From contig CAZNDH010000002.1 in assembly GCA_964571765.1 (NCBI GenBank), positions 1 through 64,000 of the forward strand: DNA of 64,000 bases, read 5' to 3'. The notes below the pieces were generated by a model. The model saw only the letters and a program-made list of their open reading frames with translations. It was not told where the DNA came from and did not search any database. Of this stretch, positions 8,859 through 17,398 are shown one piece after another (the first letter of the stretch is position 1; the number at the start of each line of letters is the position of its first letter). The position numbers and the translations under genes were made by a program. The stretch comes from ZC4RG35 sp964571765 (GTDB lineage Bacteria; Actinomycetota; Acidimicrobiia; Spongiisociales; ZC4RG35).

Positions 8859-9177
8859 GTACGAATCGCTTCGAAGCTCACGGGACTTCCGTAGAGTCCT
8901 AGGGACAGGGAACAAGAGACGGAGTGGTGGGATCGTGTTGGTCAGCACGCCGGGTCGATCCGGTCCCCCACGAGTTGGTCTCGTCGTCGCCAGAGGCAGT
9001 GGTGGCGCCGTGACCAGGAACCGCATCAAGAGGCGGCTCCGGCACGCGATTGCCGGCCAGCCGCTGCAACCAGGAACGGACTACGTGATCATCGCCAGCA
9101 GGACGGTCGAGGAGGCTCCTTACGCCGACGTCGAGGCATGGTTGGCCCGTGCCCTCGGCAGGGAGGCCTGCTCTTGA
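8770..9177 (+). CDS. rnpA: Ribonuclease P protein component
   Basis: Protein subunit of RNase P, which matures tRNA 5' ends. The conserved core begins at LPEYESLRSSRDFRRVL and contains the RNA-binding motif TRNRIKRRLRHAI. The core starts at codon 8851 (a CTG). No ATG, GTG or TTG exists in frame between the ATG at 8770, which lies inside rpmH, and the conserved core. Translation therefore either begins inside rpmH (135 aa, 89-base overlap, extra N-terminus) or at a rare codon such as CTG 8851 (108 aa). The downstream gene yidD overlaps its stop. Confidence 0.9.
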   Translation: MASGTGCALAPVAPCSRRDGTRVGSVSLPEYESLRSSRDFRRVLGTGNKRRSGGIVLVSTPGRSGPPRVGLVVARGSGGAVTRNRIKRRLRHAIAGQPLQPGTDYVIIASRTVEEAPYADVEAWLARALGREACS

Positions 9178-9419
9178 TCGGTTACCTCCGTCCCCGACGT
9201 CTTGTCGGCTCCCTCATCAGGGTTTACCAGAAATTGGTAAGTCCCACCCTCAGCCCAAACTGTCGTTACCAGCCAACTTGTTCCGCGTATGCCCTGGAAG
9301 CCGTGGAACGGTACGGCGTGCTGAAGGGAGGGTGGCTGGCGGTCAAGCGGATCGGTCGTTGTCATCCCTTGCGACCGGGCGGCCATGACCCGGTGCCCGA
9401 CACATGGAGGAGCACCTGA
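9174..9419 (+). CDS. yidD: Membrane protein insertion efficiency factor YidD
   Basis: Small membrane-associated protein (81 aa from this start) that aids YidC/Sec insertion. The family motif is complete: LVSPTLSPNCRYQPTCSAYA followed by GRCHPLRPGGHDPVP. I chose TTG 9174, which overlaps the rnpA stop in a TTGA arrangement; an ATG at 9138 would overlap rnpA by 40 bases. The stop overlaps the yidC start by one base. Confidence 0.9.
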   Translation: MIGYLRPRRLVGSLIRVYQKLVSPTLSPNCRYQPTCSAYALEAVERYGVLKGGWLAVKRIGRCHPLRPGGHDPVPDTWRST

Positions 9420-10282
9420 TGGGTCAACTCTTCGATTCCCTCAAGGAGCTCCTCGGCTCGGCGCTGGTCTTCTTCTTCGACTTGTTCGGGTTGGGCAATG
9501 GGCTGGGCTCGGGTCTGGCCATCATCCTCCTCACCATCACCATCAACGTGGTGGTTTTTCCACTCACCCTCAAGCAGACCAGGGCTACCCGGGCCTTCAC
9601 CGAGATCCAACCCAAGATCAAGAAGATCCAGGCCGAATACAAGGATGACCCCCAGGAGATGCAGCGGCGTCTCCTCGAGACGCAGAAGGCCGCCGGCGCC
9701 ACTCCGGGAGGGTGTCTCCTTCCTTTGCTGGTACAGATGCCCATTTGGATCGCCCTGTTCCAACTCCTTCGCGAACCGCTGAAGTACATTCCCGCCGAGA
9801 CCGGGTTCGCCCAGGCTGTGGCTGACACCAACGCCACTTTTCTGGGAATGCATCTCACCGAGTCGCCGGCGATGGCCTGGGCTGCTGCCAGCGCCAATGG
9901 GATGCTCTACGCCCTTCCCTATTTGATCTTGATCGCCTTCATGGTGGCCACTCAGTACATCCAGCAGTGGCACGCCACCTACGGGCAGACCCGCCCCGAC
10001 CAACGGGGGGCCGGCGCTCAACAGGCGATCACCAAGATCCTCCCCTTGTTCATCGGGATAATCTCATGGAACTTTCCCACCGGGCTGGTGCTCTACTGGT
10101 CGACGTCGAACCTGTTCCGTCTCGGTCAGCAGATGCTGATCTTCAAGATCGATGGTCGACCCACCATCCCCAAGATGGACGAGGATACGGGCAAGCCTGA
10201 GCGGAAAGAGAACGGTGAAGGGCAGCCCAAGAAAACCCAACCAAGCGCTGCCGCCAAGCGTCGCAGACGAAGAAGGAGCTGA
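9419..10282 (+). CDS. yidC: Membrane protein insertase YidC/Oxa1
   Basis: Inserts membrane proteins with or without Sec. The 287 aa contain five candidate membrane segments (near residues 18-45, 95-115, 155-180 and two after 200), the charged cytoplasmic loop after the first segments (IKKIQAEYKDD), and a Lys/Arg-rich tail typical of YidC that contacts ribosomes. ATG 9419 has a GGAGGAG site ten bases upstream and overlaps the yidD stop (TGATG). No large periplasmic domain, as in Gram-positive YidC. Confidence 0.95.
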   Translation: MGQLFDSLKELLGSALVFFFDLFGLGNGLGSGLAIILLTITINVVVFPLTLKQTRATRAFTEIQPKIKKIQAEYKDDPQEMQRRLLETQKAAGATPGGCLLPLLVQMPIWIALFQLLREPLKYIPAETGFAQAVADTNATFLGMHLTESPAMAWAAASANGMLYALPYLILIAFMVATQYIQQWHATYGQTRPDQRGAGAQQAITKILPLFIGIISWNFPTGLVLYWSTSNLFRLGQQMLIFKIDGRPTIPKMDEDTGKPERKENGEGQPKKTQPSAAAKRRRRRRS

Positions 10283-10283
10283 G

Positions 10284-11147
10284 GTGGAGAACGTCGAGAT
10301 CGAGGTCAGGGCCAAAACTGTCGACCTGGCCGTCGAGGCCGCCATGCAGGAGCTGGGAATCACCGATCGGGACCAGCTCTCGGTGGAGGTGATCACCGAG
10401 CCTGTCAGGGGATTCCTCGGTATGGGTGGCCAGGATGCCGTAGTCCGGATCAAGCCGAGGAGAGCGGAGAGAAGCCGACGCAACCGCCGCCGTGGCGGGG
10501 GTGGCAACGACCGCGACCGGAGTTCTGGCCGGAATCAGAGGCAGGAGCGTCAAGAGTCGGCTAAGAATGAGCCGAAGCGAGGGGAGCGTCCCAAGAATGG
10601 CCCCAAGGAAGGGGAGGGCCGCTCCCGCCCCAGCGAGAAGAGGGACAAGAGCGTGAGCGATGATCGACCGGTACTCCCCGTCGAGGAGCAGGCGCGTATA
10701 ACCCAGGAATTCCTCGAAGGCCTGGTGGATGCCTACGGGCTGGAGGGAGCTGTGACCACCAAGGTGGAAGACGACGTCATCGTGGCCGACGTCAGTGGTG
10801 AGCAGACCGAGGCCCTCGTCGGGATCAGGGGCTCGGTCAGGGCTGCCATTCACGAGTTGACTCGAACCGTGCTACAACGTTATGGCCAAGATTCCGCCCG
10901 ACTGCGACTCGATATCGCCGGATACGCCGAACGACGTCGTCAGGCCCTCACCATCTACGCCCGTCAACTCATCGAGCAGCTCGACGCCGAGGGTGGCGAG
11001 ATAATGCTGGAGCCGATGAGTCCGGCGGACCGCAAGGTGATTCATGACGTTGCTGCCGAGCACCCCGGTGTGACCTCGTACTCCGAGGGCGAGCCCCCTC
11101 GCCGTTTTGTGGTGCTCTCCAAGGTCGAGACCTCCGAAGAGGAGTGA
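10284..11147 (+). CDS. jag: RNA-binding protein Jag/KhpB (Jag_N-KH-R3H)
   Basis: RNA-binding regulator of the KhpB/Jag family, linked to cell elongation and division in Gram-positives. The 287 aa show Jag_N (about 1-55, ending GFLGMGGQDAVVRIKPRR), a long Arg/Lys-rich disordered linker (about 55-135), a KH domain with GIRG and a C-terminal R3H domain (DRKVIHDVAAEHPGV). GTG 10284 follows the yidC stop by one base with a GGAG site upstream; the longer frame reading into yidC has no family similarity. Confidence 0.92.
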   Translation: MENVEIEVRAKTVDLAVEAAMQELGITDRDQLSVEVITEPVRGFLGMGGQDAVVRIKPRRAERSRRNRRRGGGGNDRDRSSGRNQRQERQESAKNEPKRGERPKNGPKEGEGRSRPSEKRDKSVSDDRPVLPVEEQARITQEFLEGLVDAYGLEGAVTTKVEDDVIVADVSGEQTEALVGIRGSVRAAIHELTRTVLQRYGQDSARLRLDIAGYAERRRQALTIYARQLIEQLDAEGGEIMLEPMSPADRKVIHDVAAEHPGVTSYSEGEPPRRFVVLSKVETSEEE

Positions 11148-11753
11148 TTGGTTTCACGTGAAACCGTCCCCTGGGCGCGGGTGGCCGGCGAACTGGGCCG
11201 GCACCTGAGTGACCGGCAGACCGAGCTACTCGAGACGTTCCGAGATTGGCTGATCGCCGAGGCGATCCCCGGTGGGGGTCTGGGACCCAACGAGGCCAAC
11301 CGGGTCGACACTCGACACCTTGCCGACTCTGTGCTCTTCTCCTGGTTCCTCGACACCCCTGATGAGGTGTGGGATCTGGGTTCGGGTGTTGGGCTACCCG
11401 GGATCCCCCTTGCCGTGTTGTTTCCCGATACCCGGGTGGTCCTGATCGATCGTTCCGCTCGACGGATCGACCTTGCCGGTCGAGCGATCCGCGTGCTGGG
11501 ACTCCCCAATGCCGAGGTGAGAACCGGTGACATCACCCGCCTCGAAGGGGCGGTTGGCCATGTGGTCTCGCGAGCATCACTCCCACCTGAGCAGCTTGGA
11601 GAGCACGCTGCCCGGCTCCTTTTAGCCGGTGGGACTGCCGTAGTCGGGGGCTCCTGGAGCGCCCCTCCGAAGGTCGAGGGTTGGAGCACCGAAGAAGTCG
11701 TCTCAGATGCGCTTGACCGGACCGTCTGGTTTCTTATCATGCGTCGGCAATGA
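11148..11753 (+). CDS. rsmG: 16S rRNA (guanine-N7) methyltransferase RsmG
   Basis: SAM-dependent methyltransferase for 16S rRNA G527. The 201 aa carry the SAM motif DLGSGVGLPGIPLA and the next acidic strand VVLIDRSARR. Its TTG start directly follows the jag stop. The first codons (MVSRET) are written by a parS palindrome, so the N-terminal sequence is constrained by the centromere site. Its stop overlaps parA in an ATGA arrangement. Confidence 0.93.
   Translation: MVSRETVPWARVAGELGRHLSDRQTELLETFRDWLIAEAIPGGGLGPNEANRVDTRHLADSVLFSWFLDTPDEVWDLGSGVGLPGIPLAVLFPDTRVVLIDRSARRIDLAGRAIRVLGLPNAEVRTGDITRLEGAVGHVVSRASLPPEQLGEHAARLLLAGGTAVVGGSWSAPPKVEGWSTEEVVSDALDRTVWFLIMRRQ
11150..11165. promoter_or_regulatory. 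parS centromere-like site
   Basis: A 16-bp perfect palindrome GGTTTCACGTGAAACC. Its inner 14 bases equal the core of the bacterial parS consensus bound by ParB. It lies at the 5' end of rsmG, about 600 bases from parAB and close to the origin, a known position for parS in other bacteria. It is the only perfect copy I found in the window. Confidence 0.85.
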
Positions 11754-12535
11754 GTGGAACCACAGTGGTGGCCCTTGCCAATCAGAAAGGCGGGGTGGGC
11801 AAGTCGACCACAGCGATCAACCTGGCTGCCTCGCTGGCTCTCCATGGCCATCGGGTCCTCCTCATCGATCTCGATCCTCAGGGCAACGCCTCGAGTGGTT
11901 TGGGAATCGAGCGTGGTGCTATCGAGGTCTCGGTGTACGACGTCCTCCTCAAGGAGTCGAGTCTCGAGGATGCCGTGGAGCCGACCTCGGTCCGCAACCT
12001 GTTCGTGGTTCCGGCCACCATCGACCTCGCCGGTGCCGAGATCGAGCTGGTGTCGGTGCTTTCACGGGAAAACCGTCTCAAGAATGCCATTGCCGCCACC
12101 GGCAAGGACTACGAGTTCGTATTCATCGATAGCCCGCCCTCACTTGGGCTGCTCACCGTGAATGCCCTCACCGCCGCCGACGAGGTGCTCATCCCGATCC
12201 AGTGCGAGTACTACGCCCTCGAGGGGCTGAGTCAACTGCTGCGCAACATCCAGTTGGTCACCTCGAACCTCAATCCCGGGTTGAAGGTGGGGGGTGTGGT
12301 GCTCACCATGTATGACGGGCGGACCAGGCTGTCCAAGGATGTTGCCGAACAGGTCAGGGAGTACTTTGGCGACACCGCCTTCGACACGGTGATCCCTCGT
12401 TCGGTCCGGCTGTCCGAGGCGCCCTCCTACGGCGAGCCCATCGAAGCTTTCGACCCGATGAGCCGTGGGGCCATCGCCTATCGCCAGTTGGGCCGTGAGT
12501 TCATCGAACGACACAAGAAAAAGCCCCAGAAGTAG
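11750..12535 (+). CDS. parA: Chromosome partitioning ATPase ParA (Soj)
   Basis: Walker-type ATPase that moves ParB-parS complexes. The 261 aa have the deviant Walker A KGGVGKST near the N-terminus, a Walker A' LLIDLDPQGNASS and Walker B FVFIDSPPSLG. ATG 11750 overlaps the rsmG stop by four bases and parB follows 9 bases after the stop. The short N-terminus, without an HTH domain, marks it as a chromosomal type. Confidence 0.96.
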   Translation: MSGTTVVALANQKGGVGKSTTAINLAASLALHGHRVLLIDLDPQGNASSGLGIERGAIEVSVYDVLLKESSLEDAVEPTSVRNLFVVPATIDLAGAEIELVSVLSRENRLKNAIAATGKDYEFVFIDSPPSLGLLTVNALTAADEVLIPIQCEYYALEGLSQLLRNIQLVTSNLNPGLKVGGVVLTMYDGRTRLSKDVAEQVREYFGDTAFDTVIPRSVRLSEAPSYGEPIEAFDPMSRGAIAYRQLGREFIERHKKKPQK

Positions 12536-12544
12536 GAGGAGATC

Positions 12545-13408
12545 ATGACAGGTCGGAAGAGCGGCTTGGGGAGAGGTCTGGAGTCCCTGATCCCCATCGA
12601 AGAGGCGGTGGCGCCTCTGACCGATCTGGTTCATGTTCCGGTAGAGCGAATCAGGCCCAATCCGGCGCAGCCTCGCAGCCGGTTCGACGAGGAGGCCCTG
12701 GAGGAACTGACCACCTCGATCCGTGATCTGGGAGTCCTCCAGCCAGTGATCGTCAGACCCGGGGAGGACGGTGGATACGTGCTGGTGGCCGGGGAGCGTC
12801 GATGGCGGGCGGTGAAGAAGGCGGGGCTCCCCACGATCCCCGCCGTGGTGCGTGGCTCGGCCGGTGAGGCCACCCTGGTCGAGGCGCTGGTGGAGAATTT
12901 GCAGCGTCAGGACCTCACCCCCCTGGAGGAGGCCCACGCCTTTCGTCAACTCCTGGAAGATTATGGAATGACCCAGGAGCAGGTGGCCGACCGGGTGGGC
13001 AAGTCCAGACCGGCAGTCTCCAACACGCTCCGTCTCCTCCAACTTCCAGGTGCCATCCAGTCGATGGTCGACGCCGGCAAATTGAGCGCCGGTCACGCCC
13101 GGGCGCTCATCGGCTTGGAGGACCTCAAGTATGCCCACCATCTCGCCGAGAGGGCCGTCTCCGAGGGATGGAGCGTGCGCCAGATCGAGGATGCGGTGAG
13201 GACGAGGCGGGAGATGGAGTCGCCCGAGGAGCCGGCGCCCCGGGTGCGTCAGCTGCGACCCGTTGAGATCATCGAGTTGGAGAAGCGTCTCGGTGAGCAT
13301 CTCGAGGCCCCGGTGAAGATCACCTACCGGAACGAGAAGGGCAAGGTGGAGATCCGTTTCGGCTCGGTCAGTGAGCTGGAGAGACTCTTCCGCGTGCTCG
13401 TGGACTGA
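12545..13408 (+). CDS. parB: Chromosome partitioning protein ParB (Spo0J)
   Basis: CTP-dependent DNA clamp that loads at parS. The 287 aa start with the ParA-contact region GRKSGLGRGLESLIP, followed by the CTPase/ParB_N domain (IRPNPAQPRSRFDEEALEEL and GERRWRA), the HTH for parS (TQEQVADRVGKSRPAVSNTL), and a C-terminal dimerisation region. A GGAGGAG-type site precedes the ATG. Convergent with the CwlM-like gene; the 92 bases between hold no gene. Confidence 0.96.
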   Translation: MTGRKSGLGRGLESLIPIEEAVAPLTDLVHVPVERIRPNPAQPRSRFDEEALEELTTSIRDLGVLQPVIVRPGEDGGYVLVAGERRWRAVKKAGLPTIPAVVRGSAGEATLVEALVENLQRQDLTPLEEAHAFRQLLEDYGMTQEQVADRVGKSRPAVSNTLRLLQLPGAIQSMVDAGKLSAGHARALIGLEDLKYAHHLAERAVSEGWSVRQIEDAVRTRREMESPEEPAPRVRQLRPVEIIELEKRLGEHLEAPVKITYRNEKGKVEIRFGSVSELERLFRVLVD

Positions 13409-13500
13409 ACGTCGAGGGACGCTCAGTCTTATCTCCCTGCGAATGGAGTACCTCTGCGATCTCCCGTCGTCGCCACCCCACTGCGGGGGGGGTTGTGCGC

Positions 13501-14469
13501 CTAGGGCCTGGTCGCTACGGAGCGGAAGAAAGTCTCCAGGCCTTGGGCCACGGCCCGGCCGACCTTTTCGTCGAGCGAGCGACGGGAGACCACGGCCGCC
13601 GGGGCCCGGGTCTCCTTGAGCATCGGGCCTGCCCGTCCATCGACGAGACCTCCCACGCTGGCGGCGAGGGCCAGGGCCAGTTCTTCGCCGGCGCCGGATC
13701 GGCTGTGCTCGGAGGCGAAGAAGTAGACCCCCTCCTGCTCGCCGGAGGCGAGTCGAAAGGCGACGATGACATCGGAGCCCTGGAGGTTGGCTCGGCCCGC
13801 CCTGACCCGCTCGGGGACGCTGGCGTCGGCGCCGCGGGACATGACCGGAAGTCCACCCGCTTCGCGGATCGACTCGGCGGCTGCGGTGGCCGCTTCCCAT
13901 GCCTGGGTGAGCTCTTCGGGATTGCGACACCCGGCGTCGAGGTACACCCGGGCTCCGGCCAGGGTGGGGGGCAGGGCCCGGAGCCACTCCCGCTCCCTGA
14001 TCGCCTGGCGGCCCTCGTTGGTTTCACCCCGGGTGACCAATCCGATCTCGGTGACCACCTCGGGACCCACTTTTCCATCTTCTGCCAGGCAGCGGTTGTG
14101 TTGGAAGTCGATCACCGCAGCCTCGGTCCTTGGTCCGAAGACGCCGTCCACCTTGCCACAGTCGAACCCCAGAGAGTTGAGCCGGGACTGGAGTTGGGCG
14201 ATGTCCTCGCCCCGCAGCATTGGTCGGCGGAGAAAGAGCAGCCTGTCCCCGATGCGGTAACCAGCCTCGTAGAGCGAACGCCAGGTCTCAGGACCGACGA
14301 TGCCGTCGCGGTCGAGCCCTTTGGCCCCCTGGAACCGGAGCACCGCTTCCATGGTGTGCTCACCGAAGGTCCCTCGAGGGTCGGGGGAGGAGTCGAATCC
14401 CAGAGCCGAAAGCCGGTCCTGGATATCGCGGACCGCGGTGTTCACGTCACCGAGGCGATAGAAGCGCAT
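13501..14469 (-). CDS. cwlM: CwlM-like protein: two PG-binding domains plus degenerate amidase_3 domain
   Basis: A 322-aa protein with two peptidoglycan-binding-1 repeats (about 5-70 and 85-145) and an amidase_3 fold (about 174-315). The zinc-site motifs are lost: the usual GHGG is GCRN (Cys181) and the usual SIHAN is AFRLA (Arg239), so hydrolysis is unlikely. No signal peptide is visible. Mycobacterial CwlM, at the same place beside trxA/trxB and parB, is a cytoplasmic regulator of MurA/peptidoglycan precursor flux with similar losses; the same role is inferred here. Last gene of the minus-strand block from 18264. Confidence 0.8.
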   Translation of the reverse strand: MRFYRLGDVNTAVRDIQDRLSALGFDSSPDPRGTFGEHTMEAVLRFQGAKGLDRDGIVGPETWRSLYEAGYRIGDRLLFLRRPMLRGEDIAQLQSRLNSLGFDCGKVDGVFGPRTEAAVIDFQHNRCLAEDGKVGPEVVTEIGLVTRGETNEGRQAIREREWLRALPPTLAGARVYLDAGCRNPEELTQAWEAATAAAESIREAGGLPVMSRGADASVPERVRAGRANLQGSDVIVAFRLASGEQEGVYFFASEHSRSGAGEELALALAASVGGLVDGRAGPMLKETRAPAAVVSRRSLDEKVGRAVAQGLETFFRSVATRP

Positions 14470-14511
14470 CGGCCTGAACTCTACGGTGGGGGTGCCGGTT
14501 GGCCGGGGCCT

Positions 14512-14832
14512 TCAGCCGACGTACTCGGCCAACTCGGAGAGCAGGCGATGCTTGGGGGCGGCGCCGACGATGCGTTTCTTCTCCACCCCGTCCTGGAAGA
14601 GGATCAGGGTGGGGATGCTCATCACGTCGTTGCTCGCCGCTGCCTGGGGGTTGTGGTCGACATTGAGCTTGCCGATGACGAAGCCCTCTTGCTCGCCGGC
14701 GATCTCCTCGAGGACCGGAGCGATGACCTTGCAGGGGCCGCACCACTCCGCCCAGAAGTCCACCAGGATGGGTTGGTCTCCCCTGATCGCCTCGTCGAAA
14801 GTGTTGTCGTCGAGAGTGACGATCTCGGCCAT
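14512..14832 (-). CDS. trxA: Thioredoxin
   Basis: A 106-aa thiol-disulfide carrier with the active site WCGPCK and the cis-proline region SIPTLILF. ATG 14832 has a strong AAAGGAG site; an in-frame extension to 14913 overlaps trxB and lacks similarity. It lies 32 bases after trxB, its electron donor, giving a trxB-trxA pair. Confidence 0.95.
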   Translation of the reverse strand: MAEIVTLDDNTFDEAIRGDQPILVDFWAEWCGPCKVIAPVLEEIAGEQEGFVIGKLNVDHNPQAAASNDVMSIPTLILFQDGVEKKRIVGAAPKHRLLSELAEYVG

Positions 14833-14864
14833 TGTGTGTTCTCCTTTGCTAGCTGCCGGCAGCC

Positions 14865-15788
14865 TCATTCCTGGTCGGCCAGCCAACGTTCGGCGTCGAT
14901 GGCTGCCATACATCCCGTGCCGGCTGCGGTCACTGCCTGACGATACCGGTGGTCGGTGACATCGCCGGCGGCAAACACCCCGGGAACCGAAGTAGTGGTG
15001 CCTCCCGGGGTCACCACCAGGTAGCCATTTGCATCGAGGTCGAGCTGGCCTACGAAGAGGTCGGTGGCAGGCTTATGGCCGATGGCGATGAACACCCCGT
15101 TCGCCTTGCGTTCGGACCGTTCACCGGTCCCGGTGTCCTCCAGGACCACCGATTCGACCAGGTCCTCGCCGATGATCTCGGTGACCACCGTGTTCCACAA
15201 CACCTCGACCTTGGGGTGCTCCAAAGCCCGGGCTGCCATGATCTTCGAAGCCCGGAACTCGTCTCGTCGATGGACGATGGTGACCTTGGAGGCGAACTTG
15301 GTGAGGAACAGGGACTCCTCCATGGCGGTGTCCCCGCCACCGACCACGATCAGTTCCTGGTCGCGGAAGAAGAACCCGTCGCAGGTGGCGCAGGCGGATA
15401 CCCCACGACCGGTCAGCCGGGACTCACCGGGGACACCCAGCCACTTGGCGGTGGCGCCGGTGGCCACGATCACCGACTCGGCTGTGTGCACGTCGGCACC
15501 GACCTTGACCGTGAAGGGTCGGGACCCGAAGTCGACCTCGGTGACGTCGACCTGGCGCAGCTTGGCCCCGAATCTCTCGGCTTGCTTGCGAAACTGGTCC
15601 ATTAGCTCGGGCCCGAGGATGCCGTCGGGAAAGCCGGGGTAGTTCTCCACGTCGGTGGTGATCATGAGCTGTCCGCCTGCGGCCACTCCCTCGAAGACCA
15701 ACGGCTCGAGATCGGCGCGGCCGGCGTAGAGGGCCGCGGTGAGGCCTGCGGGACCCGACCCGATGATGATCAGCTTGTCGTGTGTCAT
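14865..15788 (-). CDS. trxB: Thioredoxin reductase
   Basis: NADPH-dependent flavoenzyme reducing thioredoxin, 307 aa. It has the FAD motif IIGSGPAGLTAALYAGRA, the redox pair CATC within SACATCDGFFF, the NADPH motif VVGGGDTAMEES and the C-terminal FAD motif GVFAAGDVTD. ATG 15788 overlaps the stop of the upstream small membrane protein by four bases (ATGA), so the upstream frame extension to 15812 is not used. Confidence 0.96.
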   Translation of the reverse strand: MTHDKLIIIGSGPAGLTAALYAGRADLEPLVFEGVAAGGQLMITTDVENYPGFPDGILGPELMDQFRKQAERFGAKLRQVDVTEVDFGSRPFTVKVGADVHTAESVIVATGATAKWLGVPGESRLTGRGVSACATCDGFFFRDQELIVVGGGDTAMEESLFLTKFASKVTIVHRRDEFRASKIMAARALEHPKVEVLWNTVVTEIIGEDLVESVVLEDTGTGERSERKANGVFIAIGHKPATDLFVGQLDLDANGYLVVTPGGTTTSVPGVFAAGDVTDHRYRQAVTAAGTGCMAAIDAERWLADQE

Positions 15789-16060
15789 TTCGCTCTCGAT
15801 CTGGTGAACCACATGACCCCCCCGCCCACCAGGAGGATGCCGCCGAGTACTCCGAAGGCCCCACCCGTGGTCAACGGGATCTCAAGCGCCCCGAACAGGG
15901 CCCATAGAAGGAAGATCAAAGTGGACAACCCCAACGCCGCCACCACGATTCCCAGGCCGGTGACCCGGATCGCCCGACTGATCCGGTCGACGGTCATCGC
16001 CCTGATCCGGAGGGCGAGCTGCTCGAGAAACTCGGCGAACTTGATGGCGTACTCGTGCAT
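15785..16060 (-). CDS. Small two-helix membrane protein of unknown function
   Basis: A 91-aa protein I do not recognise. An amphipathic charged N-terminus (EFLEQLALRIRAMTVDRISRA) precedes two hydrophobic segments (about residues 31-55 and 62-84) and a short basic tail (TRSRAK). It is wedged between the anti-sigma gene and trxB and overlaps trxB by four bases, so it is very likely co-expressed with the sigma/redox block. Confidence 0.7.
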   Translation of the reverse strand: MHEYAIKFAEFLEQLALRIRAMTVDRISRAIRVTGLGIVVAALGLSTLIFLLWALFGALEIPLTTGGAFGVLGGILLVGGGVMWFTRSRAK

Positions 16061-16105
16061 CCGTCGGCCAGGTTAGTGGCGAGGGTGTAGGTTGCCCGCT
16101 CCGGT

Positions 16106-16831
16106 TCACTCGTCGAGATGGACGATCTGGCAGGTCTCCTCGTCGAGGAACGAGATCGGGGTGTCCGGGCCCACCCCGCCATCCTCGGGCACTGCCACCA
16201 GGTAGCGGCGGCCTCCATCCTCGATGACGTCGAAGACGACATGCTCGTCGAGCCCTGCTTTCACCAGGCAGTTCTCGAGCGCCTCCCGGGTGGCTCGGTC
16301 GGTCTCGGCCTCGGGTAAGGCACCCGGCCCCCCGAACCGGGCGGTTTCGGCATACTCGCTGAACAGATCGCCGGCCTCCCCTGCAGCGAGCGGAGCGGCC
16401 GGGGCCTGATCGGTGGTCGGGAGTGAGGTGGTCTGGCTCGCCACCCCAGAGTCGGTCAACCGGTCGGAGGCGAAGGTCCCCGCGCCGGTATCTCCTCCGT
16501 GGCCCAGCTGGGAGGCCAGCGTTACCACCCCGACCACCAGGAGGGCGGCACCGGCGGCGTAGCCGAGCCGGGGAAATGCCCATCCTCGGGTTGCCGCCTG
16601 CGGCTCGGGGTCGAGACGAAGTGACGACCACACTTCGCGGCGGAGGGCAGTCCGCTCGGTGTCGGTCAGGTGTGCCGCGGGGAGCACCGCGGCGGCCTCG
16701 ACCGCCTGCAGCTGTGCCTGGTACACGGCGCGCAGCCTCGGGGAAGCCTCGATAAGGGCGCGCGCCTCGGACTCATCCTCGAGGCGCCCCTCGGCCAGGG
16801 CGACGATCAGCTCGACTTCACGTTTGGCCAT
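16106..16831 (-). CDS. Putative membrane-anchored anti-sigma factor
   Basis: A 241-aa protein beginning with a cytoplasmic helical domain (MAKREVELIVALAEGRLEDE and on), one membrane segment near residues 88-108 and an extracytoplasmic part of about 130 aa. It sits 21 bases downstream of an ECF sigma gene, the standard place for its anti-sigma factor. The zinc-binding HxxxCxxC of ZAS anti-sigmas is not seen, so the type is uncertain. The outer domain has two cysteines (ENCLVKAG and EETCQIV), which could form a disulfide next to trx genes. Confidence 0.7.
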   Translation of the reverse strand: MAKREVELIVALAEGRLEDESEARALIEASPRLRAVYQAQLQAVEAAAVLPAAHLTDTERTALRREVWSSLRLDPEPQAATRGWAFPRLGYAAGAALLVVGVVTLASQLGHGGDTGAGTFASDRLTDSGVASQTTSLPTTDQAPAAPLAAGEAGDLFSEYAETARFGGPGALPEAETDRATREALENCLVKAGLDEHVVFDVIEDGGRRYLVAVPEDGGVGPDTPISFLDEETCQIVHLDE

Positions 16832-16852
16832 GTGGTTCCTTGGATGTTCCGA

Positions 16853-17398
16853 TCATTGCTTCGGTTCCCCCAAATGCCGGGCGAGGAGACGCCTGCCCCG
16901 AAATACCCTCGACTTGACAGTGCCCACAGGAACCCCGAGGACCTGGGCAACCTCGGGAAGGGACATACCCTCGATGTCTGAGAGAACGATGGCGGCACGG
17001 AAGTCGACGGGTATCGCCGCCAGGGCGGCTTCTATCTCGTGGCGCATCGCGGCAGAGTCGATGTTGCCCTCGGCGAGGGGGTCGGCGACCTCGATGTGCT
17101 CGGGCATCGGGTCGGTGGCCCGGCGCTTGGCCCGTCTCAACTGGTCGTAGCAGGTGTTGACCGCGATCCGGTAGAGCCAGGTGCCCAGCGCGGAGTTCCC
17201 CTGGAATTGGTGGGCCTTGCGGAAGGCGGTGAGAAAGGTGTCCTGGGTGGCGTCGAGGGCCAGCTCACGGTCGGCGAGGATGCGAAGGCACACGGCGAAC
17301 ACCCGGTCCTCGTGGATCCGCATCACCTCGTTGAAGGCGTGATGGTCGCCGCCGGCGACCCGCGCCAGGAGGTCAGAGTCGTGAGCGGGGTGGGTCAA
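16853..17398 (-). CDS. ECF RNA polymerase sigma factor (SigM-like)
   Basis: Region 2 (EDRVFAVCLRILADRELALD, then DTFLTAFRKAHQF) and region 4 (AIPVDFRAAIVLSDIEG and LGVPVGTVKSRVFRGRRLL) are both clear in this 181-aa protein. The start TTG 17398 overlaps the pseudokinase stop (TTGA); the frame can extend to 17440. The place beside trxB/trxA/cwlM equals that of mycobacterial sigM. The partner anti-sigma follows. Confidence 0.88.
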   Translation of the reverse strand: MTHPAHDSDLLARVAGGDHHAFNEVMRIHEDRVFAVCLRILADRELALDATQDTFLTAFRKAHQFQGNSALGTWLYRIAVNTCYDQLRRAKRRATDPMPEHIEVADPLAEGNIDSAAMRHEIEAALAAIPVDFRAAIVLSDIEGMSLPEVAQVLGVPVGTVKSRVFRGRRLLARHLGEPKQ

